A stretch of DNA of 64,000 nt. It comes from Ambrosia x helenae (Eukaryota > Streptophyta > Magnoliopsida > Asterales > Asteraceae). Numbering within the stretch: the first letter of the stretch is position 1; each line of letters starts with the position of its first letter. Location of the stretch: NCBI GenBank assembly GCA_030844895.1, contig JAUTDX010007406.1:55238-119237 (forward strand), read 5' to 3'. Both the position numbers and the translations under genes were made by a program. The notes beneath the pieces were generated by a model. That model worked only from the letters and a program-made list of their open reading frames with translations. It was not told the origin of the DNA and did no database searches. Below, in pieces: positions 11,701 through 25,390 of this stretch.

Positions 11701-14700
11701 TATAGCCTAATGTACACCCTTATTGGGTTAGTCACAGGACCCCGAATCTCCTATCCTTATAGGAGAAGCCTAATTATAGTATTAACAAACTAAAATGGGT
11801 GTCTCGTTGGACATTCAGGTGCTGTAGGTCAAAGAATACTGAACAACAGTTTATAAAGGCTGGAAATTCTTACTCTTGGAAATAATTTTATAGCCTAATG
11901 TACACCCTTATTGGGTTAGTCACAGGACCCCGAATCTCCTATCCTTATAGGAGAAGCCTAATTATAGTATTAACAAACTAAAATGGGTGTCTCGTTGGAC
12001 ATTCAGGTGCTGTAGGTCAAAGAATACTGAACAACAGTTTATAAAGGCTGGAAATTCTTACTCTTGGAAATAATTTTATAGCCTAATGTACACCCTTATT
12101 GGGTTAGTCACAGGACCCCGAATCTCCTATCCTTATAGGAGAAGCCTAATTATAGTATTAACAAACTAAAATGGGTGTCTCGTTGGACATTCAGGTGCTG
12201 TAGGTCAAAGAATACTGAACAACAGTTTATAAAGGCTGGAAATTCTTACTCTTGGAAATAATTTTATAGCCTAATGTACACCCTTATTGGGTTAGTCACA
12301 GGACCCCGAATCTCCTATCCTTATAGGAGAAGCCTAATTATAGTATTAACAAACTAAAATGGGTGTCTCGTTGGACATTCAGGTGCTGTAGGTCAAAGAA
12401 TACTGAACAACAGTTTATAAAGGCTGGAAATTCTTACTCTTGGAAATAATTTTATAGCCTAATGTACACCCTTATTGGGTTAGTCACAGGACCCCGAATC
12501 TCCTATCCTTATAGGAGAAGCCTAATTATAGTATTAACAAACTAAAATGGGTGTCTCGTTGGACATTCAGGTGCTGTAGGTCAAAGAATACTGAACAACA
12601 GTTTATAAAGGCTGGAAATTCTTACTCTTGGAAATAATTTTATAGCCTAATGTACACCCTTATTGGGTTAGTCACAGGACCCCGAATCTCCTATCCTTAT
12701 AGGAGAAGCCTAATTATAGTATTAACAAACTAAAATGGGTGTCTCGTTGGACATTCAGGTGCTGTAGGTCAAAGAATACTGAACAACAGTTTATAAAGGC
12801 TGGAAATTCTTACTCTTGGAAATAATTTTATAGCCTAATGTACACCCTTATTGGGTTAGTCACAGGACCCCGAATCTCCTATCCTTATAGGAGAAGCCTA
12901 ATTATAGTATTAACAAACTAAAATGGGTGTCTCGTTGGACATTCAGGTGCTGTAGGTCAAAGAATACTGAACAACAGTTTATAAAGGCTGGAAATTCTTA
13001 CTCTTGGAAATAATTTTATAGCCTAATGTACACCCTTATTGGGTTAGTCACAGGACCCCGAATCTCCTATCCTTATAGGAGAAGCCTAATTATAGTATTA
13101 ACAAACTAAAATGGGTGTCTCGTTGGACATTCAGGTGCTGTAGGTCAAAGAATACTGAACAACAGTTTATAAAGGCTGGAAATTCTTACTCTTGGAAATA
13201 ATTTTATAGCCTAATGTACACCCTTATTGGGTTAGTCACAGGACCCCGAATCTCCTATCCTTATAGGAGAAGCCTAATTATAGTATTAACAAACTAAAAT
13301 GGGTGTCTCGTTGGACATTCAGGTGCTGTAGGTCAAAGAATACTGAACAACAGTTTATAAAGGCTGGAAATTCTTACTCTTGGAAATAATTTTATAGCCT
13401 AATGTACACCCTTATTGGGTTAGTCACAGGACCCCGAATCTCCTATCCTTATAGGAGAAGCCTAATTATAGTATTAACAAACTAAAATGGGTGTCTCGTT
13501 GGACATTCAGGTGCTGTAGGTCAAAGAATACTGAACAACAGTTTATAAAGGCTGGAAATTCTTACTCTTGGAAATAATTTTATAGCCTAATGTACACCCT
13601 TATTGGGTTAGTCACAGGACCCCGAATCTCCTATCCTTATAGGAGAAGCCTAATTATAGTATTAACAAACTAAAATGGGTGTCTCGTTGGACATTCAGGT
13701 GCTGTAGGTCAAAGAATACTGAACAACAGTTTATAAAGGCTGGAAATTCTTACTCTTGGAAATAATTTTATAGCCTAATGTACACCCTTATTGGGTTAGT
13801 CACAGGACCCCGAATCTCCTATCCTTATAGGAGAAGCCTAATTATAGTATTAACAAACTAAAATGGGTGTCTCGTTGGACATTCAGGTGCTGTAGGTCAA
13901 AGAATACTGAACAACAGTTTATAAAGGCTGGAAATTCTTACTCTTGGAAATAATTTTATAGCCTAATGTACACCCTTATTGGGTTAGTCACAGGACCCCG
14001 AATCTCCTATCCTTATAGGAGAAGCCTAATTATAGTATTAACAAACTAAAATGGGTGTCTCGTTGGACATTCAGGTGCTGTAGGTCAAAGAATACTGAAC
14101 AACAGTTTATAAAGGCTGGAAATTCTTACTCTTGGAAATAATTTTATAGCCTAATGTACACCCTTATTGGGTTAGTCACAGGACCCCGAATCTCCTATCC
14201 TTATAGGAGAAGCCTAATTATAGTATTAACAAACTAAAATGGGTGTCTCGTTGGACATTCAGGTGCTGTAGGTCAAAGAATACTGAACAACAGTTTATAA
14301 AGGCTGGAAATTCTTACTCTTGGAAATAATTTTATAGCCTAATGTACACCCTTATTGGGTTAGTCACAGGACCCCGAATCTCCTATCCTTATAGGAGAAG
14401 CCTAATTATAGTATTAACAAACTAAAATGGGTGTCTCGTTGGACATTCAGGTGCTGTAGGTCAAAGAATACTGAACAACAGTTTATAAAGGCTGGAAATT
14501 CTTACTCTTGGAAATAATTTTATAGCCTAATGTACACCCTTATTGGGTTAGTCACAGGACCCCGAATCTCCTATCCTTATAGGAGAAGCCTAATTATAGT
14601 ATTAACAAACTAAAATGGGTGTCTCGTTGGACATTCAGGTGCTGTAGGTCAAAGAATACTGAACAACAGTTTATAAAGGCTGGAAATTCTTACTCTTGGA

Positions 14701-14829
14701 AATAATTTTATAGCCTAATGTACACCCTTATTGGGTTAGTCACAGGACCCCGAATCTCCTATCCTTATAGGAGAAGCCTAATTATAGTATTAACAAACTA
14801 AAATGGGTGTCTCGTTGGACATTCAGGTG

Positions 14830-15394
14830 GTGTAGGTCAAAGAATACTGAACAACAGTTTATAAAGGCTGGAAATTCTTACTCTTGGAAATAATTTTATA
14901 GCCTAATGTACACCCTTATTGGGTTAGTCACAGGACCCCGAATCTCCTATCCTTATAGGAGAAGCCTAATTATAGTATTAACAAACTAAAATGGGTGTCT
15001 CGTTGGACATTCAGGTGCTGTAGGTCAAAGAATACTGAACAACAGTTTATAAAGGCTGGAAATTCTTACTCTTGGAAATAATTTTATAGCCTAATGTACA
15101 CCCTTATTGGGTTAGTCACAGGACCCCGAATCTCCTATCCTTATAGGAGAAGCCTAATTATAGTATTAACAAACTAAAATGGGTGTCTCGTTGGACATTC
15201 AGGTGCTGTAGGTCAAAGAATACTGAACAACAGTTTATAAAGGCTGGAAATTCTTACTCTTGGAAATAATTTTATAGCCTAATGTACACCCTTATTGGGT
15301 TAGTCACAGGACCCCGAATCTCCTATCCTTATAGGAGAAGCCTAATTATAGTATTAACAAACTAAAATGGGTGTCTCGTTGGACATTCAGGTGG
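14830..15394 (+). other. Two base-166 C-to-G variant units three units apart
   Basis: Variant G at 14830 and 15394, exactly 564 bp (3 units) apart, with consensus units between. A neighbouring pair within an otherwise uniform 12-kb stretch suggests local spread by unequal exchange or gene conversion. Confidence 0.85.
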
Positions 15395-18300
15395 TGTAGG
15401 TCAAAGAATACTGAACAACAGTTTATAAAGGCTGGAAATTCTTACTCTTGGAAATAATTTTATAGCCTAATGTACACCCTTATTGGGTTAGTCACAGGAC
15501 CCCGAATCTCCTATCCTTATAGGAGAAGCCTAATTATAGTATTAACAAACTAAAATGGGTGTCTCGTTGGACATTCAGGTGCTGTAGGTCAAAGAATACT
15601 GAACAACAGTTTATAAAGGCTGGAAATTCTTACTCTTGGAAATAATTTTATAGCCTAATGTACACCCTTATTGGGTTAGTCACAGGACCCCGAATCTCCT
15701 ATCCTTATAGGAGAAGCCTAATTATAGTATTAACAAACTAAAATGGGTGTCTCGTTGGACATTCAGGTGCTGTAGGTCAAAGAATACTGAACAACAGTTT
15801 ATAAAGGCTGGAAATTCTTACTCTTGGAAATAATTTTATAGCCTAATGTACACCCTTATTGGGTTAGTCACAGGACCCCGAATCTCCTATCCTTATAGGA
15901 GAAGCCTAATTATAGTATTAACAAACTAAAATGGGTGTCTCGTTGGACATTCAGGTGCTGTAGGTCAAAGAATACTGAACAACAGTTTATAAAGGCTGGA
16001 AATTCTTACTCTTGGAAATAATTTTATAGCCTAATGTACACCCTTATTGGGTTAGTCACAGGACCCCGAATCTCCTATCCTTATAGGAGAAGCCTAATTA
16101 TAGTATTAACAAACTAAAATGGGTGTCTCGTTGGACATTCAGGTGCTGTAGGTCAAAGAATACTGAACAACAGTTTATAAAGGCTGGAAATTCTTACTCT
16201 TGGAAATAATTTTATAGCCTAATGTACACCCTTATTGGGTTAGTCACAGGACCCCGAATCTCCTATCCTTATAGGAGAAGCCTAATTATAGTATTAACAA
16301 ACTAAAATGGGTGTCTCGTTGGACATTCAGGTGCTGTAGGTCAAAGAATACTGAACAACAGTTTATAAAGGCTGGAAATTCTTACTCTTGGAAATAATTT
16401 TATAGCCTAATGTACACCCTTATTGGGTTAGTCACAGGACCCCGAATCTCCTATCCTTATAGGAGAAGCCTAATTATAGTATTAACAAACTAAAATGGGT
16501 GTCTCGTTGGACATTCAGGTGCTGTAGGTCAAAGAATACTGAACAACAGTTTATAAAGGCTGGAAATTCTTACTCTTGGAAATAATTTTATAGCCTAATG
16601 TACACCCTTATTGGGTTAGTCACAGGACCCCGAATCTCCTATCCTTATAGGAGAAGCCTAATTATAGTATTAACAAACTAAAATGGGTGTCTCGTTGGAC
16701 ATTCAGGTGCTGTAGGTCAAAGAATACTGAACAACAGTTTATAAAGGCTGGAAATTCTTACTCTTGGAAATAATTTTATAGCCTAATGTACACCCTTATT
16801 GGGTTAGTCACAGGACCCCGAATCTCCTATCCTTATAGGAGAAGCCTAATTATAGTATTAACAAACTAAAATGGGTGTCTCGTTGGACATTCAGGTGCTG
16901 TAGGTCAAAGAATACTGAACAACAGTTTATAAAGGCTGGAAATTCTTACTCTTGGAAATAATTTTATAGCCTAATGTACACCCTTATTGGGTTAGTCACA
17001 GGACCCCGAATCTCCTATCCTTATAGGAGAAGCCTAATTATAGTATTAACAAACTAAAATGGGTGTCTCGTTGGACATTCAGGTGCTGTAGGTCAAAGAA
17101 TACTGAACAACAGTTTATAAAGGCTGGAAATTCTTACTCTTGGAAATAATTTTATAGCCTAATGTACACCCTTATTGGGTTAGTCACAGGACCCCGAATC
17201 TCCTATCCTTATAGGAGAAGCCTAATTATAGTATTAACAAACTAAAATGGGTGTCTCGTTGGACATTCAGGTGCTGTAGGTCAAAGAATACTGAACAACA
17301 GTTTATAAAGGCTGGAAATTCTTACTCTTGGAAATAATTTTATAGCCTAATGTACACCCTTATTGGGTTAGTCACAGGACCCCGAATCTCCTATCCTTAT
17401 AGGAGAAGCCTAATTATAGTATTAACAAACTAAAATGGGTGTCTCGTTGGACATTCAGGTGCTGTAGGTCAAAGAATACTGAACAACAGTTTATAAAGGC
17501 TGGAAATTCTTACTCTTGGAAATAATTTTATAGCCTAATGTACACCCTTATTGGGTTAGTCACAGGACCCCGAATCTCCTATCCTTATAGGAGAAGCCTA
17601 ATTATAGTATTAACAAACTAAAATGGGTGTCTCGTTGGACATTCAGGTGCTGTAGGTCAAAGAATACTGAACAACAGTTTATAAAGGCTGGAAATTCTTA
17701 CTCTTGGAAATAATTTTATAGCCTAATGTACACCCTTATTGGGTTAGTCACAGGACCCCGAATCTCCTATCCTTATAGGAGAAGCCTAATTATAGTATTA
17801 ACAAACTAAAATGGGTGTCTCGTTGGACATTCAGGTGCTGTAGGTCAAAGAATACTGAACAACAGTTTATAAAGGCTGGAAATTCTTACTCTTGGAAATA
17901 ATTTTATAGCCTAATGTACACCCTTATTGGGTTAGTCACAGGACCCCGAATCTCCTATCCTTATAGGAGAAGCCTAATTATAGTATTAACAAACTAAAAT
18001 GGGTGTCTCGTTGGACATTCAGGTGCTGTAGGTCAAAGAATACTGAACAACAGTTTATAAAGGCTGGAAATTCTTACTCTTGGAAATAATTTTATAGCCT
18101 AATGTACACCCTTATTGGGTTAGTCACAGGACCCCGAATCTCCTATCCTTATAGGAGAAGCCTAATTATAGTATTAACAAACTAAAATGGGTGTCTCGTT
18201 GGACATTCAGGTGCTGTAGGTCAAAGAATACTGAACAACAGTTTATAAAGGCTGGAAATTCTTACTCTTGGAAATAATTTTATAGCCTAATGTACACCCT

Positions 18301-21300
18301 TATTGGGTTAGTCACAGGACCCCGAATCTCCTATCCTTATAGGAGAAGCCTAATTATAGTATTAACAAACTAAAATGGGTGTCTCGTTGGACATTCAGGT
18401 GCTGTAGGTCAAAGAATACTGAACAACAGTTTATAAAGGCTGGAAATTCTTACTCTTGGAAATAATTTTATAGCCTAATGTACACCCTTATTGGGTTAGT
18501 CACAGGACCCCGAATCTCCTATCCTTATAGGAGAAGCCTAATTATAGTATTAACAAACTAAAATGGGTGTCTCGTTGGACATTCAGGTGCTGTAGGTCAA
18601 AGAATACTGAACAACAGTTTATAAAGGCTGGAAATTCTTACTCTTGGAAATAATTTTATAGCCTAATGTACACCCTTATTGGGTTAGTCACAGGACCCCG
18701 AATCTCCTATCCTTATAGGAGAAGCCTAATTATAGTATTAACAAACTAAAATGGGTGTCTCGTTGGACATTCAGGTGCTGTAGGTCAAAGAATACTGAAC
18801 AACAGTTTATAAAGGCTGGAAATTCTTACTCTTGGAAATAATTTTATAGCCTAATGTACACCCTTATTGGGTTAGTCACAGGACCCCGAATCTCCTATCC
18901 TTATAGGAGAAGCCTAATTATAGTATTAACAAACTAAAATGGGTGTCTCGTTGGACATTCAGGTGCTGTAGGTCAAAGAATACTGAACAACAGTTTATAA
19001 AGGCTGGAAATTCTTACTCTTGGAAATAATTTTATAGCCTAATGTACACCCTTATTGGGTTAGTCACAGGACCCCGAATCTCCTATCCTTATAGGAGAAG
19101 CCTAATTATAGTATTAACAAACTAAAATGGGTGTCTCGTTGGACATTCAGGTGCTGTAGGTCAAAGAATACTGAACAACAGTTTATAAAGGCTGGAAATT
19201 CTTACTCTTGGAAATAATTTTATAGCCTAATGTACACCCTTATTGGGTTAGTCACAGGACCCCGAATCTCCTATCCTTATAGGAGAAGCCTAATTATAGT
19301 ATTAACAAACTAAAATGGGTGTCTCGTTGGACATTCAGGTGCTGTAGGTCAAAGAATACTGAACAACAGTTTATAAAGGCTGGAAATTCTTACTCTTGGA
19401 AATAATTTTATAGCCTAATGTACACCCTTATTGGGTTAGTCACAGGACCCCGAATCTCCTATCCTTATAGGAGAAGCCTAATTATAGTATTAACAAACTA
19501 AAATGGGTGTCTCGTTGGACATTCAGGTGCTGTAGGTCAAAGAATACTGAACAACAGTTTATAAAGGCTGGAAATTCTTACTCTTGGAAATAATTTTATA
19601 GCCTAATGTACACCCTTATTGGGTTAGTCACAGGACCCCGAATCTCCTATCCTTATAGGAGAAGCCTAATTATAGTATTAACAAACTAAAATGGGTGTCT
19701 CGTTGGACATTCAGGTGCTGTAGGTCAAAGAATACTGAACAACAGTTTATAAAGGCTGGAAATTCTTACTCTTGGAAATAATTTTATAGCCTAATGTACA
19801 CCCTTATTGGGTTAGTCACAGGACCCCGAATCTCCTATCCTTATAGGAGAAGCCTAATTATAGTATTAACAAACTAAAATGGGTGTCTCGTTGGACATTC
19901 AGGTGCTGTAGGTCAAAGAATACTGAACAACAGTTTATAAAGGCTGGAAATTCTTACTCTTGGAAATAATTTTATAGCCTAATGTACACCCTTATTGGGT
20001 TAGTCACAGGACCCCGAATCTCCTATCCTTATAGGAGAAGCCTAATTATAGTATTAACAAACTAAAATGGGTGTCTCGTTGGACATTCAGGTGCTGTAGG
20101 TCAAAGAATACTGAACAACAGTTTATAAAGGCTGGAAATTCTTACTCTTGGAAATAATTTTATAGCCTAATGTACACCCTTATTGGGTTAGTCACAGGAC
20201 CCCGAATCTCCTATCCTTATAGGAGAAGCCTAATTATAGTATTAACAAACTAAAATGGGTGTCTCGTTGGACATTCAGGTGCTGTAGGTCAAAGAATACT
20301 GAACAACAGTTTATAAAGGCTGGAAATTCTTACTCTTGGAAATAATTTTATAGCCTAATGTACACCCTTATTGGGTTAGTCACAGGACCCCGAATCTCCT
20401 ATCCTTATAGGAGAAGCCTAATTATAGTATTAACAAACTAAAATGGGTGTCTCGTTGGACATTCAGGTGCTGTAGGTCAAAGAATACTGAACAACAGTTT
20501 ATAAAGGCTGGAAATTCTTACTCTTGGAAATAATTTTATAGCCTAATGTACACCCTTATTGGGTTAGTCACAGGACCCCGAATCTCCTATCCTTATAGGA
20601 GAAGCCTAATTATAGTATTAACAAACTAAAATGGGTGTCTCGTTGGACATTCAGGTGCTGTAGGTCAAAGAATACTGAACAACAGTTTATAAAGGCTGGA
20701 AATTCTTACTCTTGGAAATAATTTTATAGCCTAATGTACACCCTTATTGGGTTAGTCACAGGACCCCGAATCTCCTATCCTTATAGGAGAAGCCTAATTA
20801 TAGTATTAACAAACTAAAATGGGTGTCTCGTTGGACATTCAGGTGCTGTAGGTCAAAGAATACTGAACAACAGTTTATAAAGGCTGGAAATTCTTACTCT
20901 TGGAAATAATTTTATAGCCTAATGTACACCCTTATTGGGTTAGTCACAGGACCCCGAATCTCCTATCCTTATAGGAGAAGCCTAATTATAGTATTAACAA
21001 ACTAAAATGGGTGTCTCGTTGGACATTCAGGTGCTGTAGGTCAAAGAATACTGAACAACAGTTTATAAAGGCTGGAAATTCTTACTCTTGGAAATAATTT
21101 TATAGCCTAATGTACACCCTTATTGGGTTAGTCACAGGACCCCGAATCTCCTATCCTTATAGGAGAAGCCTAATTATAGTATTAACAAACTAAAATGGGT
21201 GTCTCGTTGGACATTCAGGTGCTGTAGGTCAAAGAATACTGAACAACAGTTTATAAAGGCTGGAAATTCTTACTCTTGGAAATAATTTTATAGCCTAATG

Positions 21301-24300
21301 TACACCCTTATTGGGTTAGTCACAGGACCCCGAATCTCCTATCCTTATAGGAGAAGCCTAATTATAGTATTAACAAACTAAAATGGGTGTCTCGTTGGAC
21401 ATTCAGGTGCTGTAGGTCAAAGAATACTGAACAACAGTTTATAAAGGCTGGAAATTCTTACTCTTGGAAATAATTTTATAGCCTAATGTACACCCTTATT
21501 GGGTTAGTCACAGGACCCCGAATCTCCTATCCTTATAGGAGAAGCCTAATTATAGTATTAACAAACTAAAATGGGTGTCTCGTTGGACATTCAGGTGCTG
21601 TAGGTCAAAGAATACTGAACAACAGTTTATAAAGGCTGGAAATTCTTACTCTTGGAAATAATTTTATAGCCTAATGTACACCCTTATTGGGTTAGTCACA
21701 GGACCCCGAATCTCCTATCCTTATAGGAGAAGCCTAATTATAGTATTAACAAACTAAAATGGGTGTCTCGTTGGACATTCAGGTGCTGTAGGTCAAAGAA
21801 TACTGAACAACAGTTTATAAAGGCTGGAAATTCTTACTCTTGGAAATAATTTTATAGCCTAATGTACACCCTTATTGGGTTAGTCACAGGACCCCGAATC
21901 TCCTATCCTTATAGGAGAAGCCTAATTATAGTATTAACAAACTAAAATGGGTGTCTCGTTGGACATTCAGGTGCTGTAGGTCAAAGAATACTGAACAACA
22001 GTTTATAAAGGCTGGAAATTCTTACTCTTGGAAATAATTTTATAGCCTAATGTACACCCTTATTGGGTTAGTCACAGGACCCCGAATCTCCTATCCTTAT
22101 AGGAGAAGCCTAATTATAGTATTAACAAACTAAAATGGGTGTCTCGTTGGACATTCAGGTGCTGTAGGTCAAAGAATACTGAACAACAGTTTATAAAGGC
22201 TGGAAATTCTTACTCTTGGAAATAATTTTATAGCCTAATGTACACCCTTATTGGGTTAGTCACAGGACCCCGAATCTCCTATCCTTATAGGAGAAGCCTA
22301 ATTATAGTATTAACAAACTAAAATGGGTGTCTCGTTGGACATTCAGGTGCTGTAGGTCAAAGAATACTGAACAACAGTTTATAAAGGCTGGAAATTCTTA
22401 CTCTTGGAAATAATTTTATAGCCTAATGTACACCCTTATTGGGTTAGTCACAGGACCCCGAATCTCCTATCCTTATAGGAGAAGCCTAATTATAGTATTA
22501 ACAAACTAAAATGGGTGTCTCGTTGGACATTCAGGTGCTGTAGGTCAAAGAATACTGAACAACAGTTTATAAAGGCTGGAAATTCTTACTCTTGGAAATA
22601 ATTTTATAGCCTAATGTACACCCTTATTGGGTTAGTCACAGGACCCCGAATCTCCTATCCTTATAGGAGAAGCCTAATTATAGTATTAACAAACTAAAAT
22701 GGGTGTCTCGTTGGACATTCAGGTGCTGTAGGTCAAAGAATACTGAACAACAGTTTATAAAGGCTGGAAATTCTTACTCTTGGAAATAATTTTATAGCCT
22801 AATGTACACCCTTATTGGGTTAGTCACAGGACCCCGAATCTCCTATCCTTATAGGAGAAGCCTAATTATAGTATTAACAAACTAAAATGGGTGTCTCGTT
22901 GGACATTCAGGTGCTGTAGGTCAAAGAATACTGAACAACAGTTTATAAAGGCTGGAAATTCTTACTCTTGGAAATAATTTTATAGCCTAATGTACACCCT
23001 TATTGGGTTAGTCACAGGACCCCGAATCTCCTATCCTTATAGGAGAAGCCTAATTATAGTATTAACAAACTAAAATGGGTGTCTCGTTGGACATTCAGGT
23101 GCTGTAGGTCAAAGAATACTGAACAACAGTTTATAAAGGCTGGAAATTCTTACTCTTGGAAATAATTTTATAGCCTAATGTACACCCTTATTGGGTTAGT
23201 CACAGGACCCCGAATCTCCTATCCTTATAGGAGAAGCCTAATTATAGTATTAACAAACTAAAATGGGTGTCTCGTTGGACATTCAGGTGCTGTAGGTCAA
23301 AGAATACTGAACAACAGTTTATAAAGGCTGGAAATTCTTACTCTTGGAAATAATTTTATAGCCTAATGTACACCCTTATTGGGTTAGTCACAGGACCCCG
23401 AATCTCCTATCCTTATAGGAGAAGCCTAATTATAGTATTAACAAACTAAAATGGGTGTCTCGTTGGACATTCAGGTGCTGTAGGTCAAAGAATACTGAAC
23501 AACAGTTTATAAAGGCTGGAAATTCTTACTCTTGGAAATAATTTTATAGCCTAATGTACACCCTTATTGGGTTAGTCACAGGACCCCGAATCTCCTATCC
23601 TTATAGGAGAAGCCTAATTATAGTATTAACAAACTAAAATGGGTGTCTCGTTGGACATTCAGGTGCTGTAGGTCAAAGAATACTGAACAACAGTTTATAA
23701 AGGCTGGAAATTCTTACTCTTGGAAATAATTTTATAGCCTAATGTACACCCTTATTGGGTTAGTCACAGGACCCCGAATCTCCTATCCTTATAGGAGAAG
23801 CCTAATTATAGTATTAACAAACTAAAATGGGTGTCTCGTTGGACATTCAGGTGCTGTAGGTCAAAGAATACTGAACAACAGTTTATAAAGGCTGGAAATT
23901 CTTACTCTTGGAAATAATTTTATAGCCTAATGTACACCCTTATTGGGTTAGTCACAGGACCCCGAATCTCCTATCCTTATAGGAGAAGCCTAATTATAGT
24001 ATTAACAAACTAAAATGGGTGTCTCGTTGGACATTCAGGTGCTGTAGGTCAAAGAATACTGAACAACAGTTTATAAAGGCTGGAAATTCTTACTCTTGGA
24101 AATAATTTTATAGCCTAATGTACACCCTTATTGGGTTAGTCACAGGACCCCGAATCTCCTATCCTTATAGGAGAAGCCTAATTATAGTATTAACAAACTA
24201 AAATGGGTGTCTCGTTGGACATTCAGGTGCTGTAGGTCAAAGAATACTGAACAACAGTTTATAAAGGCTGGAAATTCTTACTCTTGGAAATAATTTTATA

Positions 24301-25169
24301 GCCTAATGTACACCCTTATTGGGTTAGTCACAGGACCCCGAATCTCCTATCCTTATAGGAGAAGCCTAATTATAGTATTAACAAACTAAAATGGGTGTCT
24401 CGTTGGACATTCAGGTGCTGTAGGTCAAAGAATACTGAACAACAGTTTATAAAGGCTGGAAATTCTTACTCTTGGAAATAATTTTATAGCCTAATGTACA
24501 CCCTTATTGGGTTAGTCACAGGACCCCGAATCTCCTATCCTTATAGGAGAAGCCTAATTATAGTATTAACAAACTAAAATGGGTGTCTCGTTGGACATTC
24601 AGGTGCTGTAGGTCAAAGAATACTGAACAACAGTTTATAAAGGCTGGAAATTCTTACTCTTGGAAATAATTTTATAGCCTAATGTACACCCTTATTGGGT
24701 TAGTCACAGGACCCCGAATCTCCTATCCTTATAGGAGAAGCCTAATTATAGTATTAACAAACTAAAATGGGTGTCTCGTTGGACATTCAGGTGCTGTAGG
24801 TCAAAGAATACTGAACAACAGTTTATAAAGGCTGGAAATTCTTACTCTTGGAAATAATTTTATAGCCTAATGTACACCCTTATTGGGTTAGTCACAGGAC
24901 CCCGAATCTCCTATCCTTATAGGAGAAGCCTAATTATAGTATTAACAAACTAAAATGGGTGTCTCGTTGGACATTCAGGTGCTGTAGGTCAAAGAATACT
25001 GAACAACAGTTTATAAAGGCTGGAAATTCTTACTCTTGGAAATAATTTTATAGCCTAATGTACACCCTTATTGGGTTAGTCACAGGACCCCGAATCTCCT
25101 ATCCTTATAGGAGAAGCCTAATTATAGTATTAACAAACTAAAATGGGTGTCTCGTTGGACATTCAGGTG

Positions 25170-25170
25170 G
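25170..25170 (+). other. Base-166 C-to-G variant in last full unit before the inversion
   Basis: The last complete forward unit (25005-25192) carries G at 25170. Its mirror position across the inversion centre, 25581, carries the consensus base, so this marker is not copied into the other arm. Confidence 0.9.
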
Positions 25171-25360
25171 TGTAGGTCAAAGAATACTGAACAACAGTTT
25201 ATAAAGGCTGGAAATTCTTACTCTTGGAAATAATTTTATAGCCTAATGTACACCCTTATTGGGTTAGTCACAGGACCCCGAATCTCCTATCCTTATAGGA
25301 GAAGCCTAATTATAGTATTAACAAACTAAAATGGGTGTCTCGTTGGACATTCAGGTGTGT

Positions 25361-25390
25361 AGGTCTTTTTTATTCTGTTGTTGTTTTGTT
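25361..25390. other. Inversion junction and non-repeat spacer
   Basis: The first five bases (aggtc) are still forward-arm monomer, unit bases 170-174. The next 25 bases (25366-25390) are not monomer sequence: six T, an A, ttct, then gttgttg, tttt and gtt. From 25391 the inverted arm starts at unit base 169. This is the only 25 bases in the window that the monomer does not account for, although tattct at 25371-25376 also occurs in the inverted unit just before this point. The order T-rich, then pyrimidines, then GTT repeats resembles a corrupted PacBio SMRTbell adapter loop (compared from memory). Alternatives are filler DNA at a real inversion breakpoint or base-caller noise at a fold-back. 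Confidence 0.85.

Larger units (their letters stand above)
1..25365 (+). repeat. 188-bp satellite tandem array, forward arm
   Basis: Head-to-tail array of a 188-bp monomer: the same landmark (aacagtttat) starts at 3, 191, 379 and 567, and the pattern continues without interruption. There are 134 complete units, and a 135th is cut at unit base 174 where the inversion junction begins. Phase was checked with variant sites: 14830 to 15394 is exactly 3 units and 15394 to 25170 is exactly 52 units, so there is no net indel over that span. The 12782 bp from 2048 to 14830 is 68 units minus 2 bp, explained by single-base deletions near 2611 and 2719. By eye I see only four substitutions in this arm, all at unit base 166. 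No gene, insertion element or other unique sequence interrupts it. The array is already in full register at base 1, so it presumably continues upstream. The satellite call is firm; a centromeric or heterochromatic role is inference. Confidence 0.98.

Noticed and set aside
25366..25390. Mobile element or target-site duplication at the inversion
   Set aside because: The spacer is only 25 bases with no terminal repeats, flanking duplication or coding capacity.
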